Below, in pieces: positions 34,345 to 43,044 of a DNA stretch of 64,000 nucleotides; position 1 is the first letter of the stretch; each line of letters opens with the position of its first letter. The notes under the pieces were generated by a model. The model did no database searches and was not told the DNA's origin. It saw only the letters and a list, made by a program, of their open reading frames with translations. A program made the position numbers and the translations under genes. The stretch is from Pelomonas cellulosilytica (GTDB lineage: Bacteria; Pseudomonadota; Gammaproteobacteria; Burkholderiales; Burkholderiaceae_C): assembly GCF_021353265.1 (NCBI RefSeq), contig NZ_JAJTWU010000003.1, positions 434,001-498,000 of the forward strand. Reading direction: 5' to 3'.

Positions 34345-35882
34345 TCGACGGACCTGCCCTTCAGTGCGAACAGGCCTTGCGGCTTTTTCTGGATGACGAG
34401 GACAAGCAGCATCAGCAGCGCGATCTTGGCCAGCACGGCGCCCTGCCAGCCTTCCAGCAGCTTGGACAGCACGCCCAGGCCCAGGCCCGCGTAGACCGTG
34501 CCGGCGAGCTGGCCGACGCCGCCCAGCACAACCACCATGAAAGCGTCGACGATGTAGCTCTGGCCGAGATCCGGGCCGACATTGCCGATCTGGCTCAGGG
34601 CACAACCGGCCAGGCCTGCGATGCCCGAGCCCAGCGCGAAGGCCATCGTGTCGACTTGCGCGGTGTTGACACCCACACAGGCCGCCATGCGGCGGTTCTG
34701 CGTGACACCGCGCACCATGAGGCCCAGCCGCGTCTTGGCCAGCAGCGCGCCCATGCCGAGAAGTACCAGCGCTGCGAACGCAAGAATGGCCAGCCGGTTA
34801 TAGGGCAGCGTCAGGTTGGGCAGCAGCGCCCAACCGCCGGACAGCCACGCGGGGTTCTCGACCGCCACGTTCTGCGCGCCGAACAGGCTGCGTACCGCCT
34901 GCATCAGCACGAGCGAAATGCCCCAGGTGGCCAGCAGCGTCTCCAGCGGCCGGCCATAGAGCCAGCGGATAACGCTGCGCTCCATGGCTGCACCGACGAG
35001 CGCAGCGGCAAGAAAGCTGGCCGGCAGTGCGACCCACAGGTAGTAGTCGAAGGCGCCCGGTGCCCAGGCACGGAAGGCCTGCTGCACGCTGTAGGTGGCG
35101 TAGGCGCCGACCATCAGCAGCTCGCCGTGGGCCATGTTGATGACGCCCATCAGGCCGTAGGTGATCGCCAGGCCCAGCGCCACCAGCAGCAGCACCGAGC
35201 CGAGGCTCAGGCCCGAGAACAGCAGCTGCGCGCGCTCGCCCCAGGCCAGGCGCGCGCCGATGGCGTCGATGGCCTGCTGCATGGCCACCTTGGTGGCAGC
35301 GTCACTCTCGCTGCCGAGCTTGTCGAGCAACAGCGCGCGGGTGGCCGGATCGGCACTGCCCGCAAGTTCCAGCGCGGCGGCCTTGCGCTGCGCCGCGTCG
35401 TTGGACGACAGCTTGGCACCGGCCACGAGTGCATTCAGTTGCGCCTTCAGCGCGGCGTCGCTTTCGGCCGCTAGCGCCTTCTCGAACAGCGGCAGCTTGG
35501 ACGCATCGGCATCGTCGCGCAGCGTGGCCAGCGCCTTGGCGCGAACGTCGCGGTCCTTGGACAGCAGGTCCAACCCGGCCAGCGCGCTCTCGACCTCGCG
35601 CCGCATGCGGTTGTTGAGCATCGGCTCTTCGGCATCCGCCGGCGGCGTGGTGCCTTCCGCGATGACGAGCGCCTGACCCGCCTTCAGGCGGACGCGCCCG
35701 TCCTGCAGCGCGCGAAGGAAGGGCCCGAGCGATTCATCGCCCGCCGCCAGCGCCTGCTGCAACGCCGCGACGCGGTCATCGCCCTCGCCCGCCGCGATGC
35801 GGTTGGCCAGCTCGGGGGGCAGGGCCCACGCCGAAACCAGGCCCAGCGCCAGCACGCACCCAACAAATAGTCGTTTGATCAT
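34341..35882 (-). CDS. urtB: Urea ABC transporter permease UrtB
   Basis: A 513-residue permease. Residues 1-20 are a signal or anchor segment, and residues of about 25-215 form the extra Ala-rich helical (HEAT-like) periplasmic domain found in UrtB. The LivH-type membrane part follows, with LGLAITYGLMGVINMAHGEL and LGGVGQLAGTVYAGLGLGVL. The ATG at 35882 is chosen because MIKRLFVGCVLALGLVSAWA is a good export signal. The 128-base gap to urtA contains two hairpins that may reduce read-through, so the binding protein can exceed the membrane components. It overlaps urtC by 4 bases. Confidence 0.92.
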   Translation of the reverse strand: MIKRLFVGCVLALGLVSAWALPPELANRIAAGEGDDRVAALQQALAAGDESLGPFLRALQDGRVRLKAGQALVIAEGTTPPADAEEPMLNNRMRREVESALAGLDLLSKDRDVRAKALATLRDDADASKLPLFEKALAAESDAALKAQLNALVAGAKLSSNDAAQRKAAALELAGSADPATRALLLDKLGSESDAATKVAMQQAIDAIGARLAWGERAQLLFSGLSLGSVLLLVALGLAITYGLMGVINMAHGELLMVGAYATYSVQQAFRAWAPGAFDYYLWVALPASFLAAALVGAAMERSVIRWLYGRPLETLLATWGISLVLMQAVRSLFGAQNVAVENPAWLSGGWALLPNLTLPYNRLAILAFAALVLLGMGALLAKTRLGLMVRGVTQNRRMAACVGVNTAQVDTMAFALGSGIAGLAGCALSQIGNVGPDLGQSYIVDAFMVVVLGGVGQLAGTVYAGLGLGVLSKLLEGWQGAVLAKIALLMLLVLVIQKKPQGLFALKGRSVE

Positions 35883-35943
35883 GAAGATCCAAGCGAACAC
35901 AAACAGCGCCGTGCGCAGCACGCGCGCTCCTCAAGCGGCTGCC

Positions 35944-36004
35944 ATGGATCCGGCTTTGCCGGTCCATCGGCAGCGCCCCCTGGGGGGAGGCGCCTTGGCG
36001 CCTC
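35944..36004. repeat. Paired inverted repeats between urtA and urtB
   Basis: Two hairpins lie in the urtA-urtB gap. One is ATGGA-T-CCGGC-TTT-GCCGG-TCCAT at 35944-35967 and the other GAGGCGCC-TT-GGCGCCTC at 35987-36004. Similar GC-rich dyads are scattered through Burkholderiales genomes as intergenic repeats. Here they could stabilise the urtA message or cause partial termination. Confidence 0.7.
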
Positions 36005-36010
36005 GGGGGC

Positions 36011-37261
36011 TTACTTCGCCGGCTCGTCCTTCTTGCCCTTGTTCTCGGGGATGTACGGACTCCACGGCTGGGCCTTGACCGGGCCCGGCGTCTTCCACAC
36101 CACGTTGAACTGGCCGTCCGCCTTCACTTCGCCGATGAACACCGACTTGTGCAGGTGGTGGTTCTTCTCATCCATCTTGGACGTGATGCCCGACGGTGCC
36201 GTGAAGGTCTGGCCGGCCATCGCGGCGATGACCTTGTCGGTGTCCGTGCTGCCCGCCTTTTTGACGGCCTGCGCCCACATGTTGATGCCGATGTAGGTAG
36301 CTTCCATCGGGTCGTTGGTGAGCGGCTTGTCCTTATGGCCGGCGATGCCCTTGGCCTTGGCGTAGTCGCTCCACTTCTTGATGAAGGCGTCGTTGGCCGG
36401 GTTCTTGATGGACATGAAGTAGTTCCATGCGGCCAGGTGGCCCACCAGCGGCTTGGCATCCACGCCGCGCAGTTCTTCTTCACCCACCGAGAACGCGACG
36501 ACCGGCACGTCGGTCGCCTTCAGGCCTTGGTTGCCCAGTTCCTTATAGAACGGCACGTTGGAATCGCCGTTGATGGTCGACACGACAGCCGTCTTCTTGC
36601 CTTCAGCCGAGAACTTCTTGATCTTGGCAATGATGCTTTGGTAGTCGGAGTGTCCGAACGGGGTGTACTCCTCCATGATGTCCTCGTCCTTGATGCCCTT
36701 GGAGTGCAGGAAGGCGCGCAGGATCTTGTTGGTCGTGCGGGGGTAGACGTAGTCAGTGCCCAGCAGCACGAAGCGCTTGGCGGCACCGCCGTCCTTGCTC
36801 ATCAGGTATTCGACGGCGGGAATGGCCTGCTGATTGGGCGCCGCACCCGTATAGAACACGTTCTTGGACAGCTCTTCACCCTCGTACTGGACGGGGTAGA
36901 ACAGCAGCGAGTTGGTCTGCTCGAAGACCGGCAGCACGCTCTTGCGGCTGACCGACGTCCAGCAGCCAAACACGACGGCAACCTTGTCCTGCGAAATGAG
37001 CTGCTTGGCCTTTTCAGCGAACAACGGCCAGTTGGAGGCCGGGTCCACCACCACGGGCTCCAGCTTCTTGCCGAGCAGGCCACCCTTGGCATTGATCTCG
37101 TCGATGGCCATAAGCACCGTGTCCTTGAGCACGGTCTCGGAGATGGCCATGGTGCCGGACAGCGAGTGCAGCACGCCGACCTTGATGGTGTCGGCGGCAA
37201 AGGCGGCGGGAGCGAACAGGCTGGCAGCGGCGGCCAGGGCAAGTGCGGAACGGCGAAGCAT
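36011..37261 (-). CDS. urtA: Urea ABC transporter substrate-binding protein UrtA
   Basis: A 416-residue periplasmic protein with a signal peptide (about residues 1-22, ending AFA-ADT). It has the type I fold of urea/short-chain amide binders: KVGVLHSLSGTMAISETVLK, GGLLGKKLEPVVVDPASNWP and FGCWTSVSRKSVLPVFE. LLFYPVQYEGEE and FVLLGTDYVYPRTTNKILR are UrtA hallmarks. The C-terminus QPWSPYIPENKGKKDEPAK is typical. It is the first gene of urtABCDE and has a sigma-54 promoter 57-71 bases upstream. Urea uptake usually feeds urease or urea amidolyase; neither is in the window. Confidence 0.95.
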   Translation of the reverse strand: MLRRSALALAAAASLFAPAAFAADTIKVGVLHSLSGTMAISETVLKDTVLMAIDEINAKGGLLGKKLEPVVVDPASNWPLFAEKAKQLISQDKVAVVFGCWTSVSRKSVLPVFEQTNSLLFYPVQYEGEELSKNVFYTGAAPNQQAIPAVEYLMSKDGGAAKRFVLLGTDYVYPRTTNKILRAFLHSKGIKDEDIMEEYTPFGHSDYQSIIAKIKKFSAEGKKTAVVSTINGDSNVPFYKELGNQGLKATDVPVVAFSVGEEELRGVDAKPLVGHLAAWNYFMSIKNPANDAFIKKWSDYAKAKGIAGHKDKPLTNDPMEATYIGINMWAQAVKKAGSTDTDKVIAAMAGQTFTAPSGITSKMDEKNHHLHKSVFIGEVKADGQFNVVWKTPGPVKAQPWSPYIPENKGKKDEPAK

Positions 37262-37316
37262 CGTTGAATCCTCCAGTGTTGGATGTCGAGGGGTCGGAGT
37301 AGCCGTAGGGGCTAAG

Positions 37317-37332
37317 CGCAAGCGCCGTGCCA
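37317..37332 (-). promoter_or_regulatory. Sigma-54 (RpoN) promoter for urtA
   Basis: The minus strand reads TGGCACGGCGCTTGCG, matching the -24/-12 consensus TGGCAC-N5-TTGC at every fixed position. It predicts a transcription start near 37306 and a leader of about 45 bases before the urtA ATG. Sigma-54 control with NtrC is expected for nitrogen-scavenging genes. Confidence 0.8.
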
Positions 37333-37392
37333 GCCCATGACCGATGTCACACCCTTCAGCACCGGCAGATGCGCACACATCTGGCCCATTCA

Positions 37393-37407
37393 GCACCCAT
37401 GTCGTGC
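37393..37407 (-). promoter_or_regulatory. Possible NtrC site upstream of urtA
   Basis: The dyad GCAC-N7-GTGC matches the core of the NtrC consensus (GCACC-N5-GGTGC, two mismatches in the inner positions). It lies about 94 bases upstream of the predicted urtA start, where an enhancer is expected. One clear site is visible; a partial second one (GCAC-N6-ATGC) is at 37359-37372. Confidence 0.5.
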
Positions 37408-37503
37408 GTCAAGCACCAGTGGAGCGCCAAACAGGCCTCCGGCCGCACGGAAACGGCCCAGCACGCCCCGGTTTAGGCGCCTGCTGACCACCGCGTGAGC
37501 ACG

Positions 37504-38733
37504 TCAGACCGCCGCGGTGATGACGCCGTCGCAGGGACCGAAGCCAAGGCGCCGGAAGCCTGGCTTCTCGGCAAACGCCCGCAAGCCAAGCTGGTCACCG
37601 TCGCGCAGGAAGGTGCGCTGCTCGCCGTTCGCCAACGTGACCGGCTGCCTGCCGCCGGCCGTCAGTTCCAGCAGCGATCCGGCCTCTTCCGGCGCCGGGC
37701 CGCTGATGGTGCCGGTGCCCAGCAGGTCGCCCGGCTGCAGGTTGCAGCCGTTGCTAGCGTGGTGCGTCAGCATCTGCGCCAGCGACCAGTACGCATGTCG
37801 CAGGTTGGAGCGCGAGAGGCGGGTCGGCGCCGCCATCGCGGTGGTCTGCAGCCACACTTCCAGCGCGATGTCGTAAGCCGCGCCGGCGCGATGGGTCGGC
37901 GAGTCCAGGTAGGGCAACGGCTGCGGGTCTTCCGGCGGCCGCGTGAACGGCAGGCGGAACGGCTCCAGCGCCTCCATCGTGACGATCCACGGCGAGATCG
38001 TCGTGCCGAAGTTCTTCGCGAGGAACGGGCCCAGCGGCTGGTACTCCCAGGGCTGGATGTCGCGGGCCGACCAGTCGTTGAGCAGCGTCAGGCCGAACGC
38101 ATGGTCGTCGGCCTCGTCGATGGAGAACGGCTGGCCCAGCGCATTGCCGGGGCCGACGAACAGGCCCAGCTCCAACTCGCAGTCGATGCGCGCGCTGGGC
38201 TGGAAGACCGGCCCGTCGGCATCCGGTGGCTTGACCTGGCCGCGCGGCCGGCGGATGGGCGTGCCGCTGACCACGATGGACGAGCTGCGCCCGTGGTAAC
38301 CGATGGGCACCCACTGATAGTTGGGCAGCAACGGGTTGTCGGGGCGAAACAGCCGCCCCACGGCGCGGGCGTGGTGGATGCCGGTGTAGAAGTCGGTGTA
38401 ATCGCCAATGCGGCACGGCAGCGCAAACTCGGCCTGCGCCTGGAGCAGCAACGGGATCTCCGGCGCGCCGGCCTTCAGCGCGTCGAACAGCCGGTGGCGC
38501 AACGCCACGCGTTCGGCACGCGGCCGGCCCATCAGTGCGTTGAGGTCGTCGATGCCCCAGCCGGCGAGGTCCAGGATGCGATCGCCGATGCCGACACCGA
38601 TGCGCCAGGGTGCGAGGCTGCCGCGCTCGCGGAAGCGGCAGAACGGCAGGTTCTGCAGCGGGAAGTCAGTGGCGGGGTCGTTGGCGGCGGCCACCCAGGA
38701 CAGGGCCGCGGGGTCGTGCGTGTGGTCAATCAT
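37504..38733 (-). CDS. fahA: Fumarylacetoacetase
   Basis: A 409-residue enzyme that hydrolyses 4-fumarylacetoacetate to fumarate and acetoacetate, the last step of tyrosine/homogentisate breakdown. Features include YTDFYTGIHHARAVGRLFRP with the catalytic His-containing segment, PIGYHGRSSSIVVSGTPIRR, the metal-site region IDCELELGLFVGPGN, and NDWSARDIQPWEYQPLGPFL. The C-terminus GDQLGLRAFAEKPGFRRLGF is typical. The ATG at 38733 overlaps the hmgA stop (ATGA, 38730-38733). The maleylacetoacetate isomerase gene is not adjacent. Length is normal. Confidence 0.95.
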   Translation of the reverse strand: MIDHTHDPAALSWVAAANDPATDFPLQNLPFCRFRERGSLAPWRIGVGIGDRILDLAGWGIDDLNALMGRPRAERVALRHRLFDALKAGAPEIPLLLQAQAEFALPCRIGDYTDFYTGIHHARAVGRLFRPDNPLLPNYQWVPIGYHGRSSSIVVSGTPIRRPRGQVKPPDADGPVFQPSARIDCELELGLFVGPGNALGQPFSIDEADDHAFGLTLLNDWSARDIQPWEYQPLGPFLAKNFGTTISPWIVTMEALEPFRLPFTRPPEDPQPLPYLDSPTHRAGAAYDIALEVWLQTTAMAAPTRLSRSNLRHAYWSLAQMLTHHASNGCNLQPGDLLGTGTISGPAPEEAGSLLELTAGGRQPVTLANGEQRTFLRDGDQLGLRAFAEKPGFRRLGFGPCDGVITAAV

Positions 38734-40013
38734 GGCTGGAACTGGTCCTTCAGGTCTTGCCAGCAGTCGGCATAACTGGCCTCCAGCGGCGCCTCGCGCA
38801 ATGCCCATGGCGTGGGCTTGAGCGGCCAGCGCGTCTCGAACATGAAGGCCAGCGTCGCGTCGAGCTTGTGGGGCTTCAGCTCGGCATTGCTGGCCTGGCC
38901 GAAGGCCTCGCTGTCGGGGCCATGCGGCACGTAGCTGTTGTGCAGGCTGGCGCCGCCCGGCTTGAAGCCCCCGGGCTTCGCGTCGTACTGGCCCGTCACC
39001 AGGCCCATGAACTCGCTCATCACGTTGCGGTGGTACCAGGGCGGTCGGAACGTGTCCTCGGCCACCATCCAGCGCGGCGGGAAGATGACGAAGTCCACGT
39101 TGGCCCAGCCGGGCGTGTCGCTAGGGCTGGTCAGCACCGTGAAGATGCTCGGGTCGGGGTGGTCGAAGCTGACCGTGTTGATCGTCATGAAGCGCGCCGT
39201 ATCCCAGCGATACGGCGCCAGATTCCCGTGCCAAGCGACGACGTTGAAGGGGCTGTGTTCTTGCGTGGCGCGCCACAGCCGTCCGCCGAAGCGCTTGACG
39301 ATTTCGTACCCGCCGGCTTCCGGCTCATGCCAGGCGACCGGCGCCTCGAAGTCGCGTGGGTTGGCCAGGCCGTTGGAGCCGATGGGCCCCAGCTCCGGCA
39401 GCCGGAAGGCGGCGCCGCAGTTCTCGCAGACATAGCCGCGCGCCAGCGCGTCCAGCGGGTCGACCTTGAACGCCATGCCGCGCGGCAGCAGCACGATGAA
39501 GCCAGGCGCCACCTCCAGCCGGCCCAGCTCGGTCGTCACGAGCAGCCGCCCTTGCTGGGGCACGATCAGCATCTCCGCATCGGCATTGACGAGCGCGCGG
39601 CGGCCCATCGCGCGGGTGGCGACATAGGCCAGCGCGCCCATGCCTTGCACGCCAGGCTCGCCATTGACGGCGTAGCTGCGCAGGCCGTCGATGAAATCGC
39701 CGCCGCCGTCCACCGGCAGCGGGGCCCAGCGCAGCGGCTCGGGCGGCGCGGCCTCGCCCTCGGCGGCGCCGCTCTTCCAGCCGCCGTGCGGCAACGGCGC
39801 ATAACGGCCCACGACGACGGCGGGCCGGCGGCGGTACATCCAGGTGCGACGGTTGTCGGCCCGCGGCGCCGTGAAGGCGCTGCCGGACAGCAGTTCGGCA
39901 TACAGGCCCAGCGGCGCCCGCTGCGGGCTGTTGCGGCCGATGGGCAGCGCGCCCGGCTCGGCCTCGCTGCTGTGTTGATTGCCAAAGCCGGTCAGGTAAG
40001 TCAAAACGGTCAT
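38730..40013 (-). CDS. hmgA: Homogentisate 1,2-dioxygenase
   Basis: A 427-residue non-haem Fe(II) dioxygenase that opens the ring of homogentisate to maleylacetoacetate. The N-terminus YLTGFGNQHSSEAEPGALPI is diagnostic. The metal centre lies near VIFPPRWMVAEDTFRPPWYH and RNVMSEFMG, with the His and Glu ligands of the family. GGASLHNSYVPHGPDSEAFG holds another conserved His. Complete length. It is first in the hmgA-fahA unit; no regulator gene is adjacent, and the 160-base region to the divergent LpxO-like gene should hold its promoter. Confidence 0.96.
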   Translation of the reverse strand: MTVLTYLTGFGNQHSSEAEPGALPIGRNSPQRAPLGLYAELLSGSAFTAPRADNRRTWMYRRRPAVVVGRYAPLPHGGWKSGAAEGEAAPPEPLRWAPLPVDGGGDFIDGLRSYAVNGEPGVQGMGALAYVATRAMGRRALVNADAEMLIVPQQGRLLVTTELGRLEVAPGFIVLLPRGMAFKVDPLDALARGYVCENCGAAFRLPELGPIGSNGLANPRDFEAPVAWHEPEAGGYEIVKRFGGRLWRATQEHSPFNVVAWHGNLAPYRWDTARFMTINTVSFDHPDPSIFTVLTSPSDTPGWANVDFVIFPPRWMVAEDTFRPPWYHRNVMSEFMGLVTGQYDAKPGGFKPGGASLHNSYVPHGPDSEAFGQASNAELKPHKLDATLAFMFETRWPLKPTPWALREAPLEASYADCWQDLKDQFQP

Positions 40014-40174
40014 GGTGTCCGGTCAGCCATCGCGGCTCGACCCGAAGCGGTGAACCCGGCAATTTAGCGCGCGGCGGCGGTACTTCGGCCGGGGGCTTGC
40101 AGGTGTTGACGCAGCCGGCCACGGCACGCCGATTGCCGCGTTTGGGCTGCTCGTCACCTCCATCCCACACCGCC

Positions 40175-40882
40175 GTGGACTACCACTCTCCCAAACGCGC
40201 CGTGAATCACCTGCTGCTGCGCTACGCCGGCCAGCAGCAGCGGCCGGTGTTCTTCGACATCGACGTCGTCTACCCGTCGCTGCGCGCGCTGGAGCGCGCT
40301 TATGCGCTGATCCGCGCCGAGTGCGATGCGCTGCTGGCCGAGCGGGTCGACATGCCGCGCTACCACGACGTGAACCGACCCGCCACGGCCATCTCCGCGA
40401 CGACCCCGGGGGATTGGAAGGTGTTCATGCTGGAGCTGCTGGGGCACCGTCCCGGGACCAACCGCGCACTCTGCCCGGCCACCTGCGCGGCGCTGGCCGA
40501 GGTGCCTGGCGTACTGCAGGCGTTCTTCTCCGTGCTGGACCCGGGCAAGTCCATCCCGGCGCACGACGGCCCCTACTTGGGCTATCTGCGCTATCACCTC
40601 GGCGTGCGCGTGCCGCGCCGCAACCCACCCATCATCCGCGTGGCCGGGCAGCGCTACGAATGGAAGGAAGGCGAAGGCGTGCTGTTCGACGACTCCTGGC
40701 CGCACGAGGTCATCAACGAGGCCAGCGAGCCGCGCGTCGTGCTGATCGTCGACGTACCCCGCCCGCTGCCGCTGCTGCCGCGGCTCGTCAACCACTTCGT
40801 GCTGTGGGGTCTGGCGGCGCCGCTGTACGGCAAGAAAGTGGTCCAGAAGGCCGACCGCCATGGCGGCGACCTGCTGGCGTGA
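40175..40882 (+). CDS. Aspartyl/asparaginyl beta-hydroxylase family, LpxO-like
   Basis: A 235-residue Fe(II)/2-oxoglutarate-dependent hydroxylase. The jelly-roll core has FFSVLDPGKSIPAHDGPYLG with a metal His, LRYHLGVRVPRRNPP, and WKEGEGVLFDDSWPHEVINE with the second metal His; RVVLIVDVPRPLP supplies the Arg for 2-oxoglutarate. Best known relatives are LpxO, which 2-hydroxylates the secondary acyl chain of lipid A at the inner membrane; a C-terminal hydrophobic stretch (residues of about 205-222) agrees with membrane association. The start is uncertain: GTG at 40175 is preferred to a TTG at 40097 because the conserved part begins soon after it. Confidence 0.82.
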   Translation: MDYHSPKRAVNHLLLRYAGQQQRPVFFDIDVVYPSLRALERAYALIRAECDALLAERVDMPRYHDVNRPATAISATTPGDWKVFMLELLGHRPGTNRALCPATCAALAEVPGVLQAFFSVLDPGKSIPAHDGPYLGYLRYHLGVRVPRRNPPIIRVAGQRYEWKEGEGVLFDDSWPHEVINEASEPRVVLIVDVPRPLPLLPRLVNHFVLWGLAAPLYGKKVVQKADRHGGDLLA

Positions 40883-40911
40883 CGCGGGCCGGCCCCTCGG
40901 GCCGGCCCGCG
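40883..40911. terminator. Bidirectional terminator hairpin
   Basis: A 13-base perfect stem (CGCGGGCCGGCCC / GGGCCGGCCCGCG) with a 3-base loop lies in the 35-base gap between two convergent genes. It has no U-tract, but position and stability point to a shared terminator. Confidence 0.65.
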
Positions 40912-40917
40912 AGCCGC

Positions 40918-41655
40918 TCAGGCGGCGTAGCGCGACGCGAGGCGGTTCATGTTGCTCATCGAGAGGCGGTGCATCTCGATCAGCGCCGTGAGGCCGTTGC
41001 GGTGCAGTTGCAGCACCTTGTCATCGGCCAGCTCGGCGTACTTCTTCTCGTCCAGAGCGAGGAAGCCTTCGACGTCGATCTTCTCGCCGCCGGGCAGCGT
41101 GGCCTCGAAGCGCATGTCCTGCAGCAGGTCCAGCTCGACGAGCAGGTTGCAGATCAGCCGCGTGCGCTCGGACTCCTGCTCGAAGTTCTCGAGGAAGGTG
41201 CGCGCGTTCAGCAGGAACTCGGTCGGCTCGCCGTCCTTGAACAGCGCCTCGCCGCTGGCGTCGTTGAAGCCGCTCCACTTGGCGTCGTAGCAGACGGCCA
41301 GGCTGTCTTCGCGGCTGCCGTCGATGCGGGCCATCGCGAAGGGGTAGCGGCGGATGTAGGCCGGCACGTAGTTGCCGGTCCACTTGTCGCCGTCGACGAA
41401 CAGGTTGGAGCCCGGCTTCAGGCCCAGCACGGCCAGCGGCGCGATGGGCGCCTTGCCGTCGGGGCCCGGCTGGCCGGCGCGCACGAAGACGACGGGATAT
41501 TCCTTGCAGGCATCACCGAACTCGACCGCGGTCAGGAAGACCGAGTTCTGGTCCGCCACCTGGCCGACGACGGCCTTGTTGACGTCCAGCTTCAGGTTCT
41601 TGTGGACTTCACGGTCCAGCGGCTGCAGTTCGCCGTACATCGGGGGGTTGCTCAT
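40918..41655 (-). CDS. SapC family protein
   Basis: A 245-residue protein of the proteobacterial SapC family (not the peptide permease SapC). The start PPMYGELQPLDREVHKNLKL, then SVFLTAVEFGDACKEYPVVF and WTGNYVPAYIRRYPFAM, are family landmarks. No signal peptide is present. The role is not known; relatives occur near exopolysaccharide or S-layer genes in some bacteria. Its ATG overlaps the stop of the upstream CNNM-type transporter gene by 4 bases, so both are translated from one transcript. Confidence 0.85.
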   Translation of the reverse strand: MSNPPMYGELQPLDREVHKNLKLDVNKAVVGQVADQNSVFLTAVEFGDACKEYPVVFVRAGQPGPDGKAPIAPLAVLGLKPGSNLFVDGDKWTGNYVPAYIRRYPFAMARIDGSREDSLAVCYDAKWSGFNDASGEALFKDGEPTEFLLNARTFLENFEQESERTRLICNLLVELDLLQDMRFEATLPGGEKIDVEGFLALDEKKYAELADDKVLQLHRNGLTALIEMHRLSMSNMNRLASRYAA

Positions 41656-42959
41656 GTGTTTCTCTCTTCAGGTTCCTCGGCCAGCCGACTGACCAGCACT
41701 TTATCCACACGCTTGCCATCGAGGTCGACGACCTCGAATCTCCAAACGTCCCACTCCACCACGTCGGTCGTGCGCGGCAAGCGCCCCAGCAGCAGCATGA
41801 TCATGCCGGCCAGGGTGTTGTAGCGCCCACGATCCTCCTCGGGCAGTTCCTTCAGGCCCAGGCGGTCCTTCAGCTCGGGCACGGGGATCAGGCCGTCGAT
41901 CAGCCAGCTCCCGTCCTCGCGCTGCACCGCCCAGGCATCGCCGTCGCTCGGGGCATTGAACTCCCCGGCGATGGCTTCCAGCACGTCGCGCACGGCGATG
42001 ACGCCCTGCACCTCGCCGTACTCGTCGACGACGAAGACCAGCGGCGCATCCGACACGCGGAAATGTTCCAGCAGCTCCATGCCCGACAGCGTCTCGGGCA
42101 CGAACAGCGGCGCCTCCAGGCCCACGGTCAGGTCCAGCGGCTGGCCTTCGAGCATGCGCGCCAGCAACGTCGGCGCGTTGGCCACGCCCAGTACATCGTT
42201 CAGGCCGCCGCGGCAGACCGGATAGCGGCTGAACCCATGCTCGCGCAGCACGGCCAGCACCTGGGCGGGCGTCGCGTCGGCATCCAGCCAGGCGATCTCG
42301 GCGCGCGGGATCATCATCGAGCCGATCTGGCGCTCGTCCAGGCGGAACACGTTGCGCACCATCTGGTGCTCGTGCTGCTCGATGACGCCAGCGTCCAGGC
42401 CTTCCTCCAGGCTCGCGGCGATCTCTTCTTCCGTCACGCCGCGCGAGCCCTTGTTGCGAAGGCCCAGCAGGCCCAGCGTCGCCTCGGTCATGAAGCTCAG
42501 CGCCTTCACAAGCGGCCGTGCCGCGATGGAGATGAAGTTCATCGACGGCGCCACCAGTCGCGCCACCGTCTCGGGGTAGATCTGGCCGACGCGCTTGGGC
42601 ACCAGCTCGCCGAAGACGATGGTCAGCAGCGTGATGATGACGACCACCAGCGCCGTGGCAGCGATGTCCGTGGCATGCGGGTTCAAATGGAAGGTCTCGG
42701 TCAGCCACTTCGACAGCGGGCCCGAGAACGCAGCGTCACCGACGATGCCGTTCAGCACGCCGATGCCGGTGATGCCGATCTGCACCGTGGACAGGAACTT
42801 GGTGGGGTTGTCGTGCAGGTCCATCGCGGCCTGCGCGCCGCCCTCGCCGCTTTCCACCATTACCTGTAGCCGCGCCTTGCGGCTTGCGGTCAGGGCCATC
42901 TCCGACATTGCGAACAGGCCGTTGATCAGAATGAGGAAGAGAACGAGAGCGGTGTCCAT
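41652..42959 (-). CDS. CNNM/HlyC-CorC family transporter with CBS domains
   Basis: A 435-residue membrane protein. An N-terminal CNNM (DUF21) domain has four helices, with LILINGLFAMSEMALTASRK at the start and VVIITLLTIVFGELVPKRVG near residue 105. Two CBS domains follow (about 215-330, including SMMIPRAEIAWLD and PLVFVVDEYGEVQGVIAVRD), then a C-terminal CorC/HlyC domain. The family takes part in Mg2+/Co2+ or polyamine efflux; CBS domains usually sense adenine nucleotides. It is sometimes mis-labelled haemolysin. It is the first gene of the pair with SapC (4-base overlap). Confidence 0.9.
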   Translation of the reverse strand: MDTALVLFLILINGLFAMSEMALTASRKARLQVMVESGEGGAQAAMDLHDNPTKFLSTVQIGITGIGVLNGIVGDAAFSGPLSKWLTETFHLNPHATDIAATALVVVIITLLTIVFGELVPKRVGQIYPETVARLVAPSMNFISIAARPLVKALSFMTEATLGLLGLRNKGSRGVTEEEIAASLEEGLDAGVIEQHEHQMVRNVFRLDERQIGSMMIPRAEIAWLDADATPAQVLAVLREHGFSRYPVCRGGLNDVLGVANAPTLLARMLEGQPLDLTVGLEAPLFVPETLSGMELLEHFRVSDAPLVFVVDEYGEVQGVIAVRDVLEAIAGEFNAPSDGDAWAVQREDGSWLIDGLIPVPELKDRLGLKELPEEDRGRYNTLAGMIMLLLGRLPRTTDVVEWDVWRFEVVDLDGKRVDKVLVSRLAEEPEERNT

Positions 42960-43044
42960 CTAGGGCGCCGGGCCGGCAGACTGCGGTGGCGCGGGGGTTG
43001 AAAACGAAGCCCGGGAGACTAGCAGATGGGCATGACGGCGCCCA

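Noticed and set aside
41652-42959. Haemolysin annotation for the CBS-domain membrane protein
   Set aside because: The CNNM, CBS and CorC/HlyC domains point to a cation or polyamine transporter; the haemolysin label is historical.
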